Positions 53,439 to 62,293 of a stretch of 64,000 nucleotides of DNA are shown here, in pieces. Position 1 is the stretch's first letter. Every line of letters starts with the position of its first letter. The notes beneath the pieces were generated by a model. That model saw only the letters and a program-made list of their open reading frames with translations. It was not told the origin of the DNA and did no database searches. Origin of the DNA: Cupriavidus gilardii (lineage in GTDB: Bacteria > Pseudomonadota > Gammaproteobacteria > Burkholderiales > Burkholderiaceae); the NCBI RefSeq assembly GCF_008801915.1, contig NZ_VZOV01000007.1, positions 62,001 to 126,000 of the forward strand, in the 5' to 3' direction. The translations under genes were made by a program, and so were the position numbers.

Positions 53439-53443
53439 TCTCT

Positions 53444-54100
53444 TTACTCGATCAGGGACAGCACCTCGTCCACCATGATGTCGACCTCCTGGACCGCTTC
53501 GCGTGCGCCCGCGACGCCATGCACGGTGCAACCGATCGCCTGGCACTCGCGGAACGCCGAGCGGGAGCCGATCATCGATTGCAGCAAGGGGAAATCGCCG
53601 TCATCGCCCAGGATCTCGATGGCCTGGCGCGCGATGGAAACGCGGCGTTGAACCATATTGGCCATCACACGGACGGTCAACGTTTCGTTCTGGACCTGCG
53701 CATGCTGCGCGAGGGTCTTGGCGGCCACCGCGGCCCACAGGTCGGGGGGCGACGGGACCACGGGAATCACCGCCAGATCGGAGATCAGCAGGGCGCTGGA
53801 TGGCGCCGCCGAATGCACGGCGGGCGGACAGTCCACGACGATATAGTCGTAGTCCTGTACGAACTTGCGCACTTCGCGGTGCATTGCACCGCCGGACGCC
53901 GCCAGACCGATGACCGACGCCGGGAAAGGACGCTCGTCCGAGGCCTGCGCGGCCCAACGCGTCGCGGTTCCCTGCTCGTCCATGTCGACCAGCATCGCGC
54001 GCGCGCCGCGCAAACCCAGGGTGCCGGCCAGGTGCATGCTGACCGTCGTCTTTCCGCAGCCGCCCTTCTGATTGAACACCGTGATGATTTTCGCTGCCAC
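53444..54100 (-). CDS. parA: ParA-family partition ATPase
   Basis: A 218-residue Walker-type ATPase. The deviant Walker A is KGGCGKTT (residues 12-19), Walker A' is MLVDMDEQGTATRW and Walker B YIVVDCPPA. It has no N-terminal helix-turn-helix and is short, so autoregulation, if any, would come from another factor such as ParB at the upstream palindrome. It moves ParB-parS complexes over the nucleoid. It is the first gene of parAB; CTTTCAGCGCTGAAAG lies 13 nt upstream of its ATG, downstream of a good promoter. Confidence 0.94.
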   Translation of the reverse strand: MAAKIITVFNQKGGCGKTTVSMHLAGTLGLRGARAMLVDMDEQGTATRWAAQASDERPFPASVIGLAASGGAMHREVRKFVQDYDYIVVDCPPAVHSAAPSSALLISDLAVIPVVPSPPDLWAAVAAKTLAQHAQVQNETLTVRVMANMVQRRVSIARQAIEILGDDGDFPLLQSMIGSRSAFRECQAIGCTVHGVAGAREAVQEVDIMVDEVLSLIE

Positions 54101-54112
54101 CGGGGCCTCTCT

Positions 54113-54128
54113 CTTTCAGCGCTGAAAG
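54113..54128. promoter_or_regulatory. parS-like 16-bp palindrome upstream of parA
   Basis: CTTTCAGCGCTGAAAG is a perfect palindrome between the parAB promoter and the parA ATG. It matches the two sites inside parB. ParB binding here would both nucleate partition complexes and repress the operon. Confidence 0.65.
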
Positions 54129-54149
54129 CGCGGTTTGACTGTAGGCGAA

Positions 54150-54178
54150 ACTTTAGACAATCGCCTCGGTGCTATCAA
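54150..54178 (-). promoter_or_regulatory. parAB promoter
   Basis: Read on the minus strand, TTGATA (54178-54173) and TAAAGT (54155-54150) are 17 bp apart. Transcription would start near 54143, just before the palindrome and about 43 nt before parA. Confidence 0.55.
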
Positions 54179-54253
54179 CCGATTTTCTTCAAATACACAA
54201 ATTAGTTACGGTGCGCGCCGCAAAAGCCGCGCAAGTATCTTCAAAACTTGTGC

Positions 54254-54283
54254 TTGAAAATCGGTCGAGAATCGGCCTACATT
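54254..54283 (+). promoter_or_regulatory. Promoter of the first cold-shock gene
   Basis: TTGAAA (54254-54259) and TACATT (54278-54283) with an 18-bp spacer would give a leader of roughly 170 nt. Long leaders are characteristic of cold-regulated csp messages, where RNA folding controls translation. The 363-bp gap between parA and this gene holds nothing else recognised besides the parA control region. Confidence 0.45.
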
Positions 54284-54463
54284 AGAGGTTGTGCGTTGTA
54301 CGCCGCACATGACACGGTCAGACAAACTGGATATGATGCCCAATACAGTCGCGTCAAGTCGTGTCACCCTCGTCGGCTTCCGTTCGGTATCTGCGAGACA
54401 TCAACGTGCTTGAACGGTTGTTTGCGTCGTGTACAAAGAACTTGCGTCGGAAAGGAAACTCAC

Positions 54464-54667
54464 ATGGCAACCGGTACGGTTAAGTGGTTCAACGAAACCA
54501 AGGGGTTCGGCTTCATTACCCCTGACGATGGTGGCGCGGACTTGTTCGCCCATTTCTCGGAAATCCAGGGCACTGGATTCAAGACGCTGAAGGACGGCCA
54601 GCGAGTGACCTTCGAAGTCAAGGAAGGTCCGAAGGGCAAGCAAGCTTCCGGCATCAAGCCGGCCTGA
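54464..54667 (+). CDS. Cold-shock protein (CspA family)
   Basis: A 67-residue cold-shock domain: [20 protein letters not shown] contains RNP1 (KGFGFI), and [10 protein letters not shown] contains RNP2. It binds single-stranded RNA or DNA and acts as an RNA chaperone. AAAGGAAA precedes the ATG. It is convergent with repA and shares a bidirectional terminator with it. A paralogue of equal length is found on the other side of the origin at 57.4 kb. Confidence 0.95.
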   Translation: MATGTVKWFNETKGFGFITPDDGGADLFAHFSEIQGTGFKTLKDGQRVTFEVKEGPKGKQASGIKPA

Positions 54668-54710
54668 TCGCCCGCGTCGCCGCTGGTTCGCGGCACTGGC
54701 CAGGAACCAG

Positions 54711-54743
54711 CAAAAAAGCAGGTGTTGAACACCTGCTTTTTTT
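54711..54743. terminator. Bidirectional terminator between csp and repA
   Basis: AGCAGGTG/CACCTGCT (54717-54724 with 54730-54737) is flanked by a run of A on the left and seven T on the right. It can terminate the csp transcript and, on the other strand, the repA transcript. Confidence 0.85.
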
Positions 54744-54793
54744 ATTGGCGCGGCGAACAGCGCGCAGCTTCCGCGGCCGCCGCGGGCGGCTGT

Positions 54794-55888
54794 TCAGGCC
54801 AGCTTGCGCACGCTGGTCCGCGAGGGCTGCAGAATCAGCGCCTTCGACGAATCTGCGTCGACCTTCGCGTCCGGATACACGACCAGCACATCCTTCAGCG
54901 CCTTGCGGAACAATGCACGGAACTTGCGCTCGCTCTCGGTTTCGGTACCGAACTGCATCTGCAGCGCTTCCCACGGAATCTCGGTGCGCCGCTGAATCGT
55001 GAAGAAGCGGTAGGTCAGCCACGAATAGACGTCCAGCGCGAACGGCGACTGCTTCAGCGCCTTCAGCGCGCGCATGTCGACCGGCACCGGACGATTGACC
55101 AGCTCGTTGAAGAACGGCTCGGACAGCACCACGAAGCTCTCGAACATCGAGCCCTGGCCGGGCTGCATCGGATCCCACCACGTCGACAGCTGGTCGGCCA
55201 GCAGATAGCCGACGCGATCGATCGACATCGGCTCGTGGTTGTTGGTCTGGTTCTGGGTCGGCGCGGACTTGTTCTGGACGATCGCAATGGTCGCCGAGAA
55301 CAGGCGGATCATCTGCTGGCGTACCAGCGTCATGGTCCCGCGCTTGCCGCCCGTTGCCATCGGGATCCCGAGGTTGTACATGAACTCGGACAGCGAGTTG
55401 CCCAGCGAGATGCGGCGATCGTCGACGGTGCCGGTAAACTCGCCGCGCTTCTTCTTCGCCATGATCTCCTTGCCGATCCAGGCCAGCATCAGACGCGGAT
55501 AGGAGCCGTAGGGATAACCGAGCGACACGGTTTCCGACACCAGCTTCTGGCGGCCATTGCTGGCGCGCTCCGAACGCTGCTGCGTGAAGTACCCGGGCTG
55601 GATCATCAGCGAGATATTGCCGCTGGTGCGCGTCCAGACGGGCGGCGCGCCCTTGGGCGCGCGATAGGGCAGGGTGACCTGAACGCTTGCACGACTCAGA
55701 AAGCCGACTTCGCCACTTTGCCAGGCGTCCTCGCGCTCCATGGCCTGTGCTTCGTCGAACAGCCGCTGAAATTTTTCGGACGGGACCAACGGCGCATCGT
55801 TGCCAGGAACGATGATGCGCGAGGGACCGGTTTCAACGTCGGTGACGGTGCGGTCGTCCGGGGTGGCCAGGGAACGTTTGATCGGCAT
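54794..55888 (-). CDS. repA: RepA-type replication initiator
   Basis: A 364-residue initiator of the RepA kind carried by Burkholderiaceae secondary replicons. Landmarks are VQVTLPYRAPKGAPPVWTRT, VSLGYPYGSYPRLMLAWIGKE, LGNSLSEFMYNLGIPMATGG and FALDVYSWLTYRFFTIQRRTEIPWEALQMQFG, with a C-terminal winged-helix-like region. It should bind the iterons that start 54 nt upstream and open the origin with DnaA. The ATG at 55888 is preferred; a GTG at 55942 would put the start inside an iteron. Gene, iterons and parAB together define this window as a replicon origin. Confidence 0.88.
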   Translation of the reverse strand: MPIKRSLATPDDRTVTDVETGPSRIIVPGNDAPLVPSEKFQRLFDEAQAMEREDAWQSGEVGFLSRASVQVTLPYRAPKGAPPVWTRTSGNISLMIQPGYFTQQRSERASNGRQKLVSETVSLGYPYGSYPRLMLAWIGKEIMAKKKRGEFTGTVDDRRISLGNSLSEFMYNLGIPMATGGKRGTMTLVRQQMIRLFSATIAIVQNKSAPTQNQTNNHEPMSIDRVGYLLADQLSTWWDPMQPGQGSMFESFVVLSEPFFNELVNRPVPVDMRALKALKQSPFALDVYSWLTYRFFTIQRRTEIPWEALQMQFGTETESERKFRALFRKALKDVLVVYPDAKVDADSSKALILQPSRTSVRKLA

Positions 55889-55941
55889 ATCAGCGTGCTT
55901 CGAATTACCCGCCTTTTTACTTGATGACGCCACCCTTGTCA

Positions 55942-55957
55942 CGCAGAAACGGGTACG
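55942..55957 (-). repeat. Inverted iteron next to repA
   Basis: CGCAGAAACGGGTACG is an exact iteron in the opposite orientation to the main array, 54 nt upstream of the repA ATG. It is well placed for repA autoregulation by RepA binding. Confidence 0.85.
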
Positions 55958-56224
55958 TTCGGGGATTCGGGCGTATACCCCGGCACGGCGCCCGGTCTGG
56001 CCGCGAATACGCCGACTTGGCGCCCGTTCACGCCAGCCCCAGGATTCCTGCCGATGTTTCTCTGTTGCCAGCTCGCATGCCGTGCGGCAGGGGGCAACCC
56101 GGCAGGGTTGTCCACTTCCGCGCGGTCATCCACTACAAGCAATACATACCTTTACGGTTAACTACTCGTAAACCGTATACGCGCGGCCAAGCCGTTGAAC
56201 CGTAAACGTAAACCGTCCCCTCTC

Positions 56225-56329
56225 CGTACCTGATTCTGCGCTGCAGCGTACTCGATTCTGCGAAGCCTCGAACCCGAATCTGCGTATACGCGAACCCGTT
56301 TCAGCGCAAGGGCCGAACCGTTTTCTGCG
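56225..56329 (+). repeat. Helically phased degenerate iterons
   Basis: Five variants of the iteron start at 56225, 56247, 56269, 56291 and 56314, so the steps are 22, 22, 22 and 23 bp, two DNA turns. Each differs from the consensus at one or more positions (for example CGTACCTGATTCTGCG and CGAACCCGTTTCAGCG). This spacing is typical of the core iteron array where initiator molecules bind on one face. Confidence 0.88.
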
Positions 56330-56354
56330 GGGATAACTTCGGCATTGCACAGGC

Positions 56355-56363
56355 TTATCCACA
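56355..56363 (+). promoter_or_regulatory. DnaA box
   Basis: TTATCCACA matches the high-affinity DnaA box exactly and lies between the phased and the dispersed iterons. A weaker candidate, TTGTCCACT, is at 56109. Confidence 0.75.
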
Positions 56364-56380
56364 GCGGGTCCGACATCTGG

Positions 56381-57200
56381 CGTACCCGTTTCTGCGCCGC
56401 AATCAAGGCGCCTCCCGTGCGGAAAGACCATATAAGTGCCTACTGAGGCATGTTCATGGCTCTCGAGCCCGGTTCTCGCCAATTGCGTACCCGTTTCTGC
56501 GTGAGCCCGGCACGATCGTCGCCGCGGCTAGCCCGTACCTGTTTCTGCGGCGTACCCAGTTCTGCGAGCTGTTCGGGCCGGCGCGGCTTCCGAAAAGCGT
56601 ACCTACTTCTGCGTACCGAAACCGGGTCATGCGGACGGGAACGTACCTGTTTCTGCGAGCCTCCACGGCCGGCGGAAGGCGCTCCTGAGACCAAAGGTCC
56701 ACGTATACGTACGTCAAATAAAAAGCGGGTACTCGCAAACATATGTGGCCGCAGGACACTGCCGCGACCGCCAGCGTACCCATTTCTGCGGCAAGCGACC
56801 GCACCGGCCAGCGATCCCGCAGGAAGCCGCCAGCCAACGCGTACCCGTTTCTGCGCATCAAGGCGGGGAATCAGCCGGTCCTTCCGCGTACCCGTTTCTG
56901 CGGCAGGCAGCCGCGTGTCGGACGGTAGCAAGCGGACGCAACAAGCCGTACCTGTTTCTGCGTCCCAAGGAAAAAATCGCTCGGACCGTACCCGTTTCTG
57001 CGTGCGCCGCCGCGCGAGGCCGGCCGATCGGTAGCCAGAACCTGCGGCCGCGTACCCGTTTCTGCGCGCTCCGAGCCTTCGCCAGGACCGGCATTGCGTA
57101 CCCGTTTCTGCGGGCGTCGATACGCGGAGGACGGCCGTGCATCGGGAAGCCGTACCCGATTCTGCGGACGATGCAGCGCGATTCCGTACCCGTTTCTGCG
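56381..57200 (+). repeat. Dispersed iteron array (15 copies)
   Basis: Copies of CGTACCCGTTTCTGCG or one- to two-base variants start at 56381, 56486, 56534, 56551, 56598, 56642, 56775, 56840, 56887, 56947, 56987, 57051, 57097, 57151 and 57185, all in one orientation. Spacing is irregular (17-133 bp) and the DNA between copies is unrelated. Commonest changes are CCC to CCT and GTTTC to GATTC. The irregular spacing suggests copy-number control (titration or coupling) rather than the melting site. Confidence 0.92.
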
Positions 57201-57311
57201 GCGGTCGGCTTGCCGGATGCGCGGCGCTCCGTTCCGGCAACACGTGGGTCAGGGGGGCGGGAAGGGAAGGGGAGGACAGGGGAAGGAGCGGCCGAGCAGA
57301 CCGGCCAGCCG

Positions 57312-57342
57312 CAAAAACAAAAAGCCCCGCACAGGGCGGGGC
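57312..57342 (-). terminator. Terminator of the second cold-shock gene
   Basis: GCCCCGC (57324-57330) pairs with GCGGGGC (57336-57342). On the minus strand it is followed by TTTTTGTTTTTG. It lies 41 nt past the gene's stop and shields the origin from transcription. Confidence 0.85.
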
Positions 57343-57382
57343 TTTCAGCGTCGTCTCGCCGCGAAGGCGAGGAGCGCGATGC

Positions 57383-57586
57383 TTACAGCGGGGTGATGTT
57401 CGCTGCTTGCAGGCCCTTCGGGCCGTTCTTCACTTCGAACGAAACGCGCTGGTTTTCTTGCAGCGACTTGAATCCAGAGCCCTGGATTTCCGAGAAGTGG
57501 GCGAACAGATCATCACCGCCTTCGTCCGGCTTGATGAAACCGAAACCCTTGGCGTCGTTAAACCATTTGACGATACCGGTTTTCAT
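57383..57586 (-). CDS. Cold-shock protein (CspA family), second copy
   Basis: A 67-residue cold-shock domain protein: [20 protein letters not shown] with RNP1 KGFGFI and [10 protein letters not shown] with RNP2. About two thirds of residues agree with the paralogue at 54.5 kb. It points toward the origin but is insulated by a terminator. Its promoter and about 140-nt leader are recognisable upstream. It acts as a nucleic-acid chaperone, constitutive or cold-induced. Confidence 0.95.
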   Translation of the reverse strand: MKTGIVKWFNDAKGFGFIKPDEGGDDLFAHFSEIQGSGFKSLQENQRVSFEVKNGPKGLQAANITPL

Positions 57587-57734
57587 GGTCTTGCATTTCC
57601 TAAAAAAAATTAAAAAACGGAGGCGCGCGGCGCTTCCGGCAGAGCAACTCAAGGAAAGGACACCATGGACAACCGAAGTACCATGACGGTGGCTAACGAA
57701 TGTGCTGTTGCCTCGTCGCTTGAATCTAGCGCGC

Positions 57735-57763
57735 TTTATACGGGGGATCGGAGCCCACGTCAA
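57735..57763 (-). promoter_or_regulatory. Promoter of the second cold-shock gene
   Basis: On the minus strand, TTGACG (57763-57758) and TATAAA (57740-57735) are separated by 17 bp, close to the sigma-70 consensus. It gives a leader of about 140 nt. Confidence 0.7.
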
Positions 57764-57840
57764 GCGCGGTGTTCCCCTGCTGCAGGCTAGATCACGCGAG
57801 TGCCCTCGTGCGATCATCACCCATTTTGCATACAGTCTAT

Positions 57841-57869
57841 TTGTCCGTATCGGCGCACCTGTATACAAA
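57841..57869 (+). promoter_or_regulatory. Permease promoter with overlapping palindrome
   Basis: TTGTCC (57841-57846) and TACAAA (57864-57869) have a 17-bp spacer. The palindrome TGTATACA (57860-57867) overlaps the -10 element, a typical position for a GntR-like repressor. Confidence 0.4.
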
Positions 57870-57962
57870 AGTGTAAGACATTACGTGTGCCTCCCTGGCT
57901 CATGCATGGGGAGGCTCTTGCCTTTTGCGAGAGACGGGACAAAACGATACAGGAGACACAGC

Positions 57963-59327
57963 ATGTCGATGCCCGAACCCCTTTCCGAACCCAACGACAC
58001 ACCCGCCATGGCCGCGCCGTCGCGCCGTTCCCCGCTCGAACGCCTGTTCAGGCTGCGCGAGCACCAGACCAACGTGCGCACCGAGATACTGGCCGGCGTC
58101 ACCACCTTCCTGACGATGGCGTACATCATCTTCGTCAACCCGACCATCCTCGGCGATGCGGGCATGCCGAAGGACGCGGTGTTCGTCGCCACCTGCGTGG
58201 CCGCGGCGCTCGGTACGCTGATCATGGGTTTCTATGCCAACTATCCGATCGCGATGGCGCCGGGCATGGGCCTGAACGCCTATTTCGCCTACACGGTGGT
58301 CAAGGGCATGGGACTGCCATGGGAAGCCGCGCTCGGCGCGGTGTTCATCTCCGGCTGTCTGTTCCTGCTGGTCACGCTGCTGCGCGTGCGAGAGATGATC
58401 GTCAACGGCATCCCGCATTCGATCCGCGTGGCGATCACCGCCGGCATCGGGCTGTTTCTTGCCATCGTCGCGCTGAAGAACGCCGGCATCGTCACGGCCA
58501 GCCCCGCCACGCTGGTCACGCTCGGCGACCTGCATCAGCCCTCGGCGGTGCTGGCCATCGTCGGCTTCCTCGCGATCGTCGCGCTCGACCGCCTCAAGGT
58601 GAAGGGCGCGATCCTGATCGGCATCCTGCTGACCACGCTGCTGAGCTTCGCCTTCGGCGGCAATACCTTCCACGGCATCGTGTCGGCCCCGCCGTCGATC
58701 GATCCGACCCTGTTCAAGCTCGACATCACGGCCGCGTTGTCGATCGGCATCATCAACGTGGTGCTGGTGTTCTTCCTGGTCGAGCTGTTCGACGCGACCG
58801 GCACGCTGATGGGCGTGGCCAACCGTGCCGGCCTGCTGAAGGCCGGCAAGATGGATCGGCTGAACAAGGCGCTGATGGCGGACAGCACCGCGATCATGGC
58901 CGGCTCCTTCCTCGGCACCTCGTCGACCACCGCCTATATCGAAAGCGCCTCGGGCGTGCAGGCCGGCGGCCGCACCGGCCTGACGGCGGTGACCGTGGCC
59001 GTGCTGTTCCTGGCCTGCCTGTTCATTGCGCCGCTGGCCGGCACCGTGCCCGCCTACGCGACCGCGCCGGCGCTGCTGTATGTGTCCTGCCTGATGCTGC
59101 GCGAGCTGGTCGAGATCGACTGGAACGACGCGACCGAGGTGGTGCCGGCCGTGCTGACGGCGCTCGGCATGCCGTTCACCTATTCGGTTGCCAACGGCGT
59201 GGCCTTCGGCTTTGTGACCTATGCGGGCCTGAAGCTGCTGACCGGCCGCGCCAAGGACGTGCCGGTCATGGTGTGGATCATCGCCGCGGTGTTCGTCTTC
59301 AAGTTCTACTATCTGCCCGGTCATTGA
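57963..59327 (+). CDS. NCS2/AzgA-type purine permease
   Basis: A 454-residue inner-membrane transporter with about 13-14 helices. TEILAGVTTFLTMAYIIFVNP, APGMGLNAYFAY, FLVELFDATGTLMGVA and GTSSTTAYIESASGVQAGGRTGLTA are signatures of the AzgA subgroup (adenine, guanine, hypoxanthine). It should import purine bases by proton symport. AGGAG lies before the ATG; an ATG two codons later is possible. It is a single-gene unit closed by a terminator. Confidence 0.93.
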   Translation: MSMPEPLSEPNDTPAMAAPSRRSPLERLFRLREHQTNVRTEILAGVTTFLTMAYIIFVNPTILGDAGMPKDAVFVATCVAAALGTLIMGFYANYPIAMAPGMGLNAYFAYTVVKGMGLPWEAALGAVFISGCLFLLVTLLRVREMIVNGIPHSIRVAITAGIGLFLAIVALKNAGIVTASPATLVTLGDLHQPSAVLAIVGFLAIVALDRLKVKGAILIGILLTTLLSFAFGGNTFHGIVSAPPSIDPTLFKLDITAALSIGIINVVLVFFLVELFDATGTLMGVANRAGLLKAGKMDRLNKALMADSTAIMAGSFLGTSSTTAYIESASGVQAGGRTGLTAVTVAVLFLACLFIAPLAGTVPAYATAPALLYVSCLMLRELVEIDWNDATEVVPAVLTALGMPFTYSVANGVAFGFVTYAGLKLLTGRAKDVPVMVWIIAAVFVFKFYYLPGH

Positions 59328-59348
59328 CCGCAGCCGTGTTTGACGGAC

Positions 59349-59372
59349 AGGGCGGCCAGGGCCGCCCTTTTT
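59349..59372 (+). terminator. Permease terminator
   Basis: AGGGCGGC (59349-59356) pairs with GCCGCCCT (59361-59368), followed by five T. It lies just past the permease stop. Confidence 0.85.
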
Positions 59373-59433
59373 CTTGCCCATCGCTCTCGATGTATCGGGA
59401 AACGTTCGAATTTTCGCTGCAATCTCACCGAAC

Positions 59434-59494
59434 CGTACCCGTTTCTGCGTACCGCCGGGCTTGGCAGAGCGGGCGGCGCGTACCCGTTTCTGCG
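59434..59494 (+). repeat. Two exact iteron copies right of the origin
   Basis: CGTACCCGTTTCTGCG is present at 59434-59449 and 59479-59494, 45 bp apart, about 2.2 kb beyond the main array and in the same orientation. The spacing is close to the 43 bp of the pair at 7.4 kb. Confidence 0.88.
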
Positions 59495-59857
59495 TACAAG
59501 GTAAGTGCTTATTTACCTCAAGGGCCATGGCCGGTCTCCCTTGTTACCGTCATACCGAAGGATGATTTTGGGGGCATGCCCCACGCGGGGGCTAGACAAA
59601 CGAAGCCAAATGCACTGAACTAGAGGCATATTCCGGGGGCGCTTCGAGGCGCCCCTTGTTGACTCCGGGAAACGGAGTGCGCCAGTGGCGCGACGCAGAC
59701 CCATTCGATCCGCTGCAGCGGACGTACAGACAGACCGCCGCCAGGCGGCTTCGCCTCCACGACGAGAGCATGCGCCAAGCGTGCCGGAACAATAAGCGGA
59801 ACAAGTGGTAATCGCGAACGTGTAGTGCCGGGGGATGTTGTTCAACGGGGAAGAATC

Positions 59858-60337
59858 ATGACCGCAGGAGAAGTCCATCGGCCCGTTCTCGAGCCGACTC
59901 GATCCGCCACGCCTTCGATTGCCCGTGCCTGGAGCCATCTGGCCGATGTTGCCAGCGCCAAACCCGATCACGATCCCAGCCAGTCCCATCGCGAGCATCG
60001 CGACGAATCGATCGCCGATGCCGTCGCCGCCGTGCTCGCGGCCGACGACAGCGTGCCGCCGGCCATACGGCAGGCCGTCCAGGGCCTGTTGCAACGCCAC
60101 CGCCAGCTCGAAGCCGACGTCGCCCGCCTGCGCGCCCAGCGCGAGGAATGGATCGTCAACGTGCTGACCTATCAGGCCCTCTATCACCGTTATTCCGGCC
60201 AGACCCTGCATGACCCCAGCGACCGCCTGATGCGCGAGCGCGACAGCATGCGCCGGACCATCCGCGAACAGCTGCGCAGCGGCACGACGCCGACCGCGAT
60301 GTTCGATCTGCCTCCCCACAGCGTTTCGAGCGTGTAA
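59858..60337 (+). CDS. Hypothetical coiled-coil protein upstream of the sigma-54 activator
   Basis: A 159-residue protein with no recognised family. Residues 60-130 are helical and charged (IRQAVQGLLQRHRQLEADVARLRAQREEW, split here as one long helix) and should form a coiled coil; the ends look disordered. GGGGAAG precedes the ATG. It is immediately upstream of the sigma-54 activator, whose longest frame overlaps its stop, so it could modulate that regulator or its target (inference). Confidence 0.7.
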   Translation: MTAGEVHRPVLEPTRSATPSIARAWSHLADVASAKPDHDPSQSHREHRDESIADAVAAVLAADDSVPPAIRQAVQGLLQRHRQLEADVARLRAQREEWIVNVLTYQALYHRYSGQTLHDPSDRLMRERDSMRRTIREQLRSGTTPTAMFDLPPHSVSSV

Positions 60338-60462
60338 TGGCGGCCCCGCACATGGGTGCGCAGGCGCACCGCTTACCACAGGACCGCAGCCCGATCCCGT
60401 CCGCCAGCCGGCGCGGCGAGACGGTCAGGCACGCGGCCACGCCAAACGCGCGGGAGAACGGG

Positions 60463-61833
<1,371 letters not shown>

Positions 61834-61860
61834 CCGCGCATCGCGACCGCGGCAACCGCC

Positions 61861-61891
61861 AGGGCCGACGATGCGTCGGCCCTTTTTTTTT
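61861..61891 (+). terminator. Terminator of the sigma-54 activator
   Basis: AGGGCCGAC (61861-61869) pairs with GTCGGCCCT (61875-61883) and a run of nine T follows. One of the strongest terminators in the window. Confidence 0.9.
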
Positions 61892-61933
61892 GATGGCGAG
61901 GCGGGCAGCCGGGCAGCGCCGTTCCGTGCCGTT

Positions 61934-62293
61934 TCAGCGCCGCGGCGCCAGCGACGACGCAGGCTTCCAGCATCCGGAGCCAAGGCCGCCGCCATAGCCG
62001 ACCGAGTCGCCCGACGCCGCCAGCAGATCGATCGGCATGCGCGCGGCCTGTCGCATGCTGCCGTCGTCGTCCACCGCGGCCTGCCGGCCGGGCGGCAGGC
62101 CCTCGCCTTCCTCCGCGCCGGCGCCAAGCACGCCCAACGACAGGCCGAAGCCCCTGACGTAGATATCGTTGCTCAGTGCCGTATGGCTATGGATCTCGGC
62201 ATCGTCGGACCGGTCCAGATGGCTGAAGCTGCCGGCCGCGGCGCTGGTACAGACGATAGCCATCGCAGCCAATGCGCAAAGTCTGATTTTCAT
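61934..62293 (-). CDS. Small exported protein of unknown function
   Basis: A 119-residue precursor with a signal peptide (MKIRLCALAAMAIVCTSAAAG) and a strong GGAGGAGAG ribosome binding site. The mature part has GSFSHLDRSDDAEIHSHTALS and then a Gly/Asp-rich region (GLSLGVLGAGAEEGEG) without a known domain. It is probably periplasmic. It converges on the sigma-54 activator. Function unknown. Confidence 0.7.
   Translation of the reverse strand: MKIRLCALAAMAIVCTSAAAGSFSHLDRSDDAEIHSHTALSNDIYVRGFGLSLGVLGAGAEEGEGLPPGRQAAVDDDGSMRQAARMPIDLLAASGDSVGYGGGLGSGCWKPASSLAPRR

Larger units (their letters stand above)
55889..57382. other. Replication origin region of the secondary replicon
   Basis: This 1.5-kb gene-free region lies between repA and a cold-shock gene. 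It has one inverted iteron next to repA, an AT-richer stretch at 56120-56220 with repeated CGTAAACCG/AACCGTAAA motifs (a possible unwinding element), five degenerate iterons at 22-bp steps, a consensus DnaA box and fifteen further iterons up to 57200. Every long open frame here is a by-product of the repeats. Use as origin is inferred from the layout. Confidence 0.85.
57587..57962. other. Divergent control region of csp and the permease
   Basis: The 376-bp gap holds the csp promoter and leader on the minus strand (57735-57763) and the permease promoter with a TGTATACA palindrome on the plus strand (57841-57869). The permease leader of nearly 100 nt contains a short GGGGAGG/CCTCCC pairing; no known riboswitch was recognised with confidence. 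Confidence 0.5.
59328..59857. other. Intergenic region with two iterons and hairpins
   Basis: Besides the permease terminator this 530-bp gap contains iterons at 59434 and 59479 and a 7-bp GC-rich hairpin at 59636-59655 followed by TTGTT, perhaps a second terminator. No gene is supported. Confidence 0.5.

Noticed and set aside
56225-57200. Repeat array resembling a CRISPR
   Set aside because: Units are 16 bp, spacing varies from 17 to 133 bp, there is no cas gene, and repA adjacency identifies iterons.
56158-57243. Several open frames with repeated R-N-G-Y or T-R-F-C-type peptides in the origin
   Set aside because: The repeated peptides are simply the iterons read as codons; no ribosome binding site or family support.
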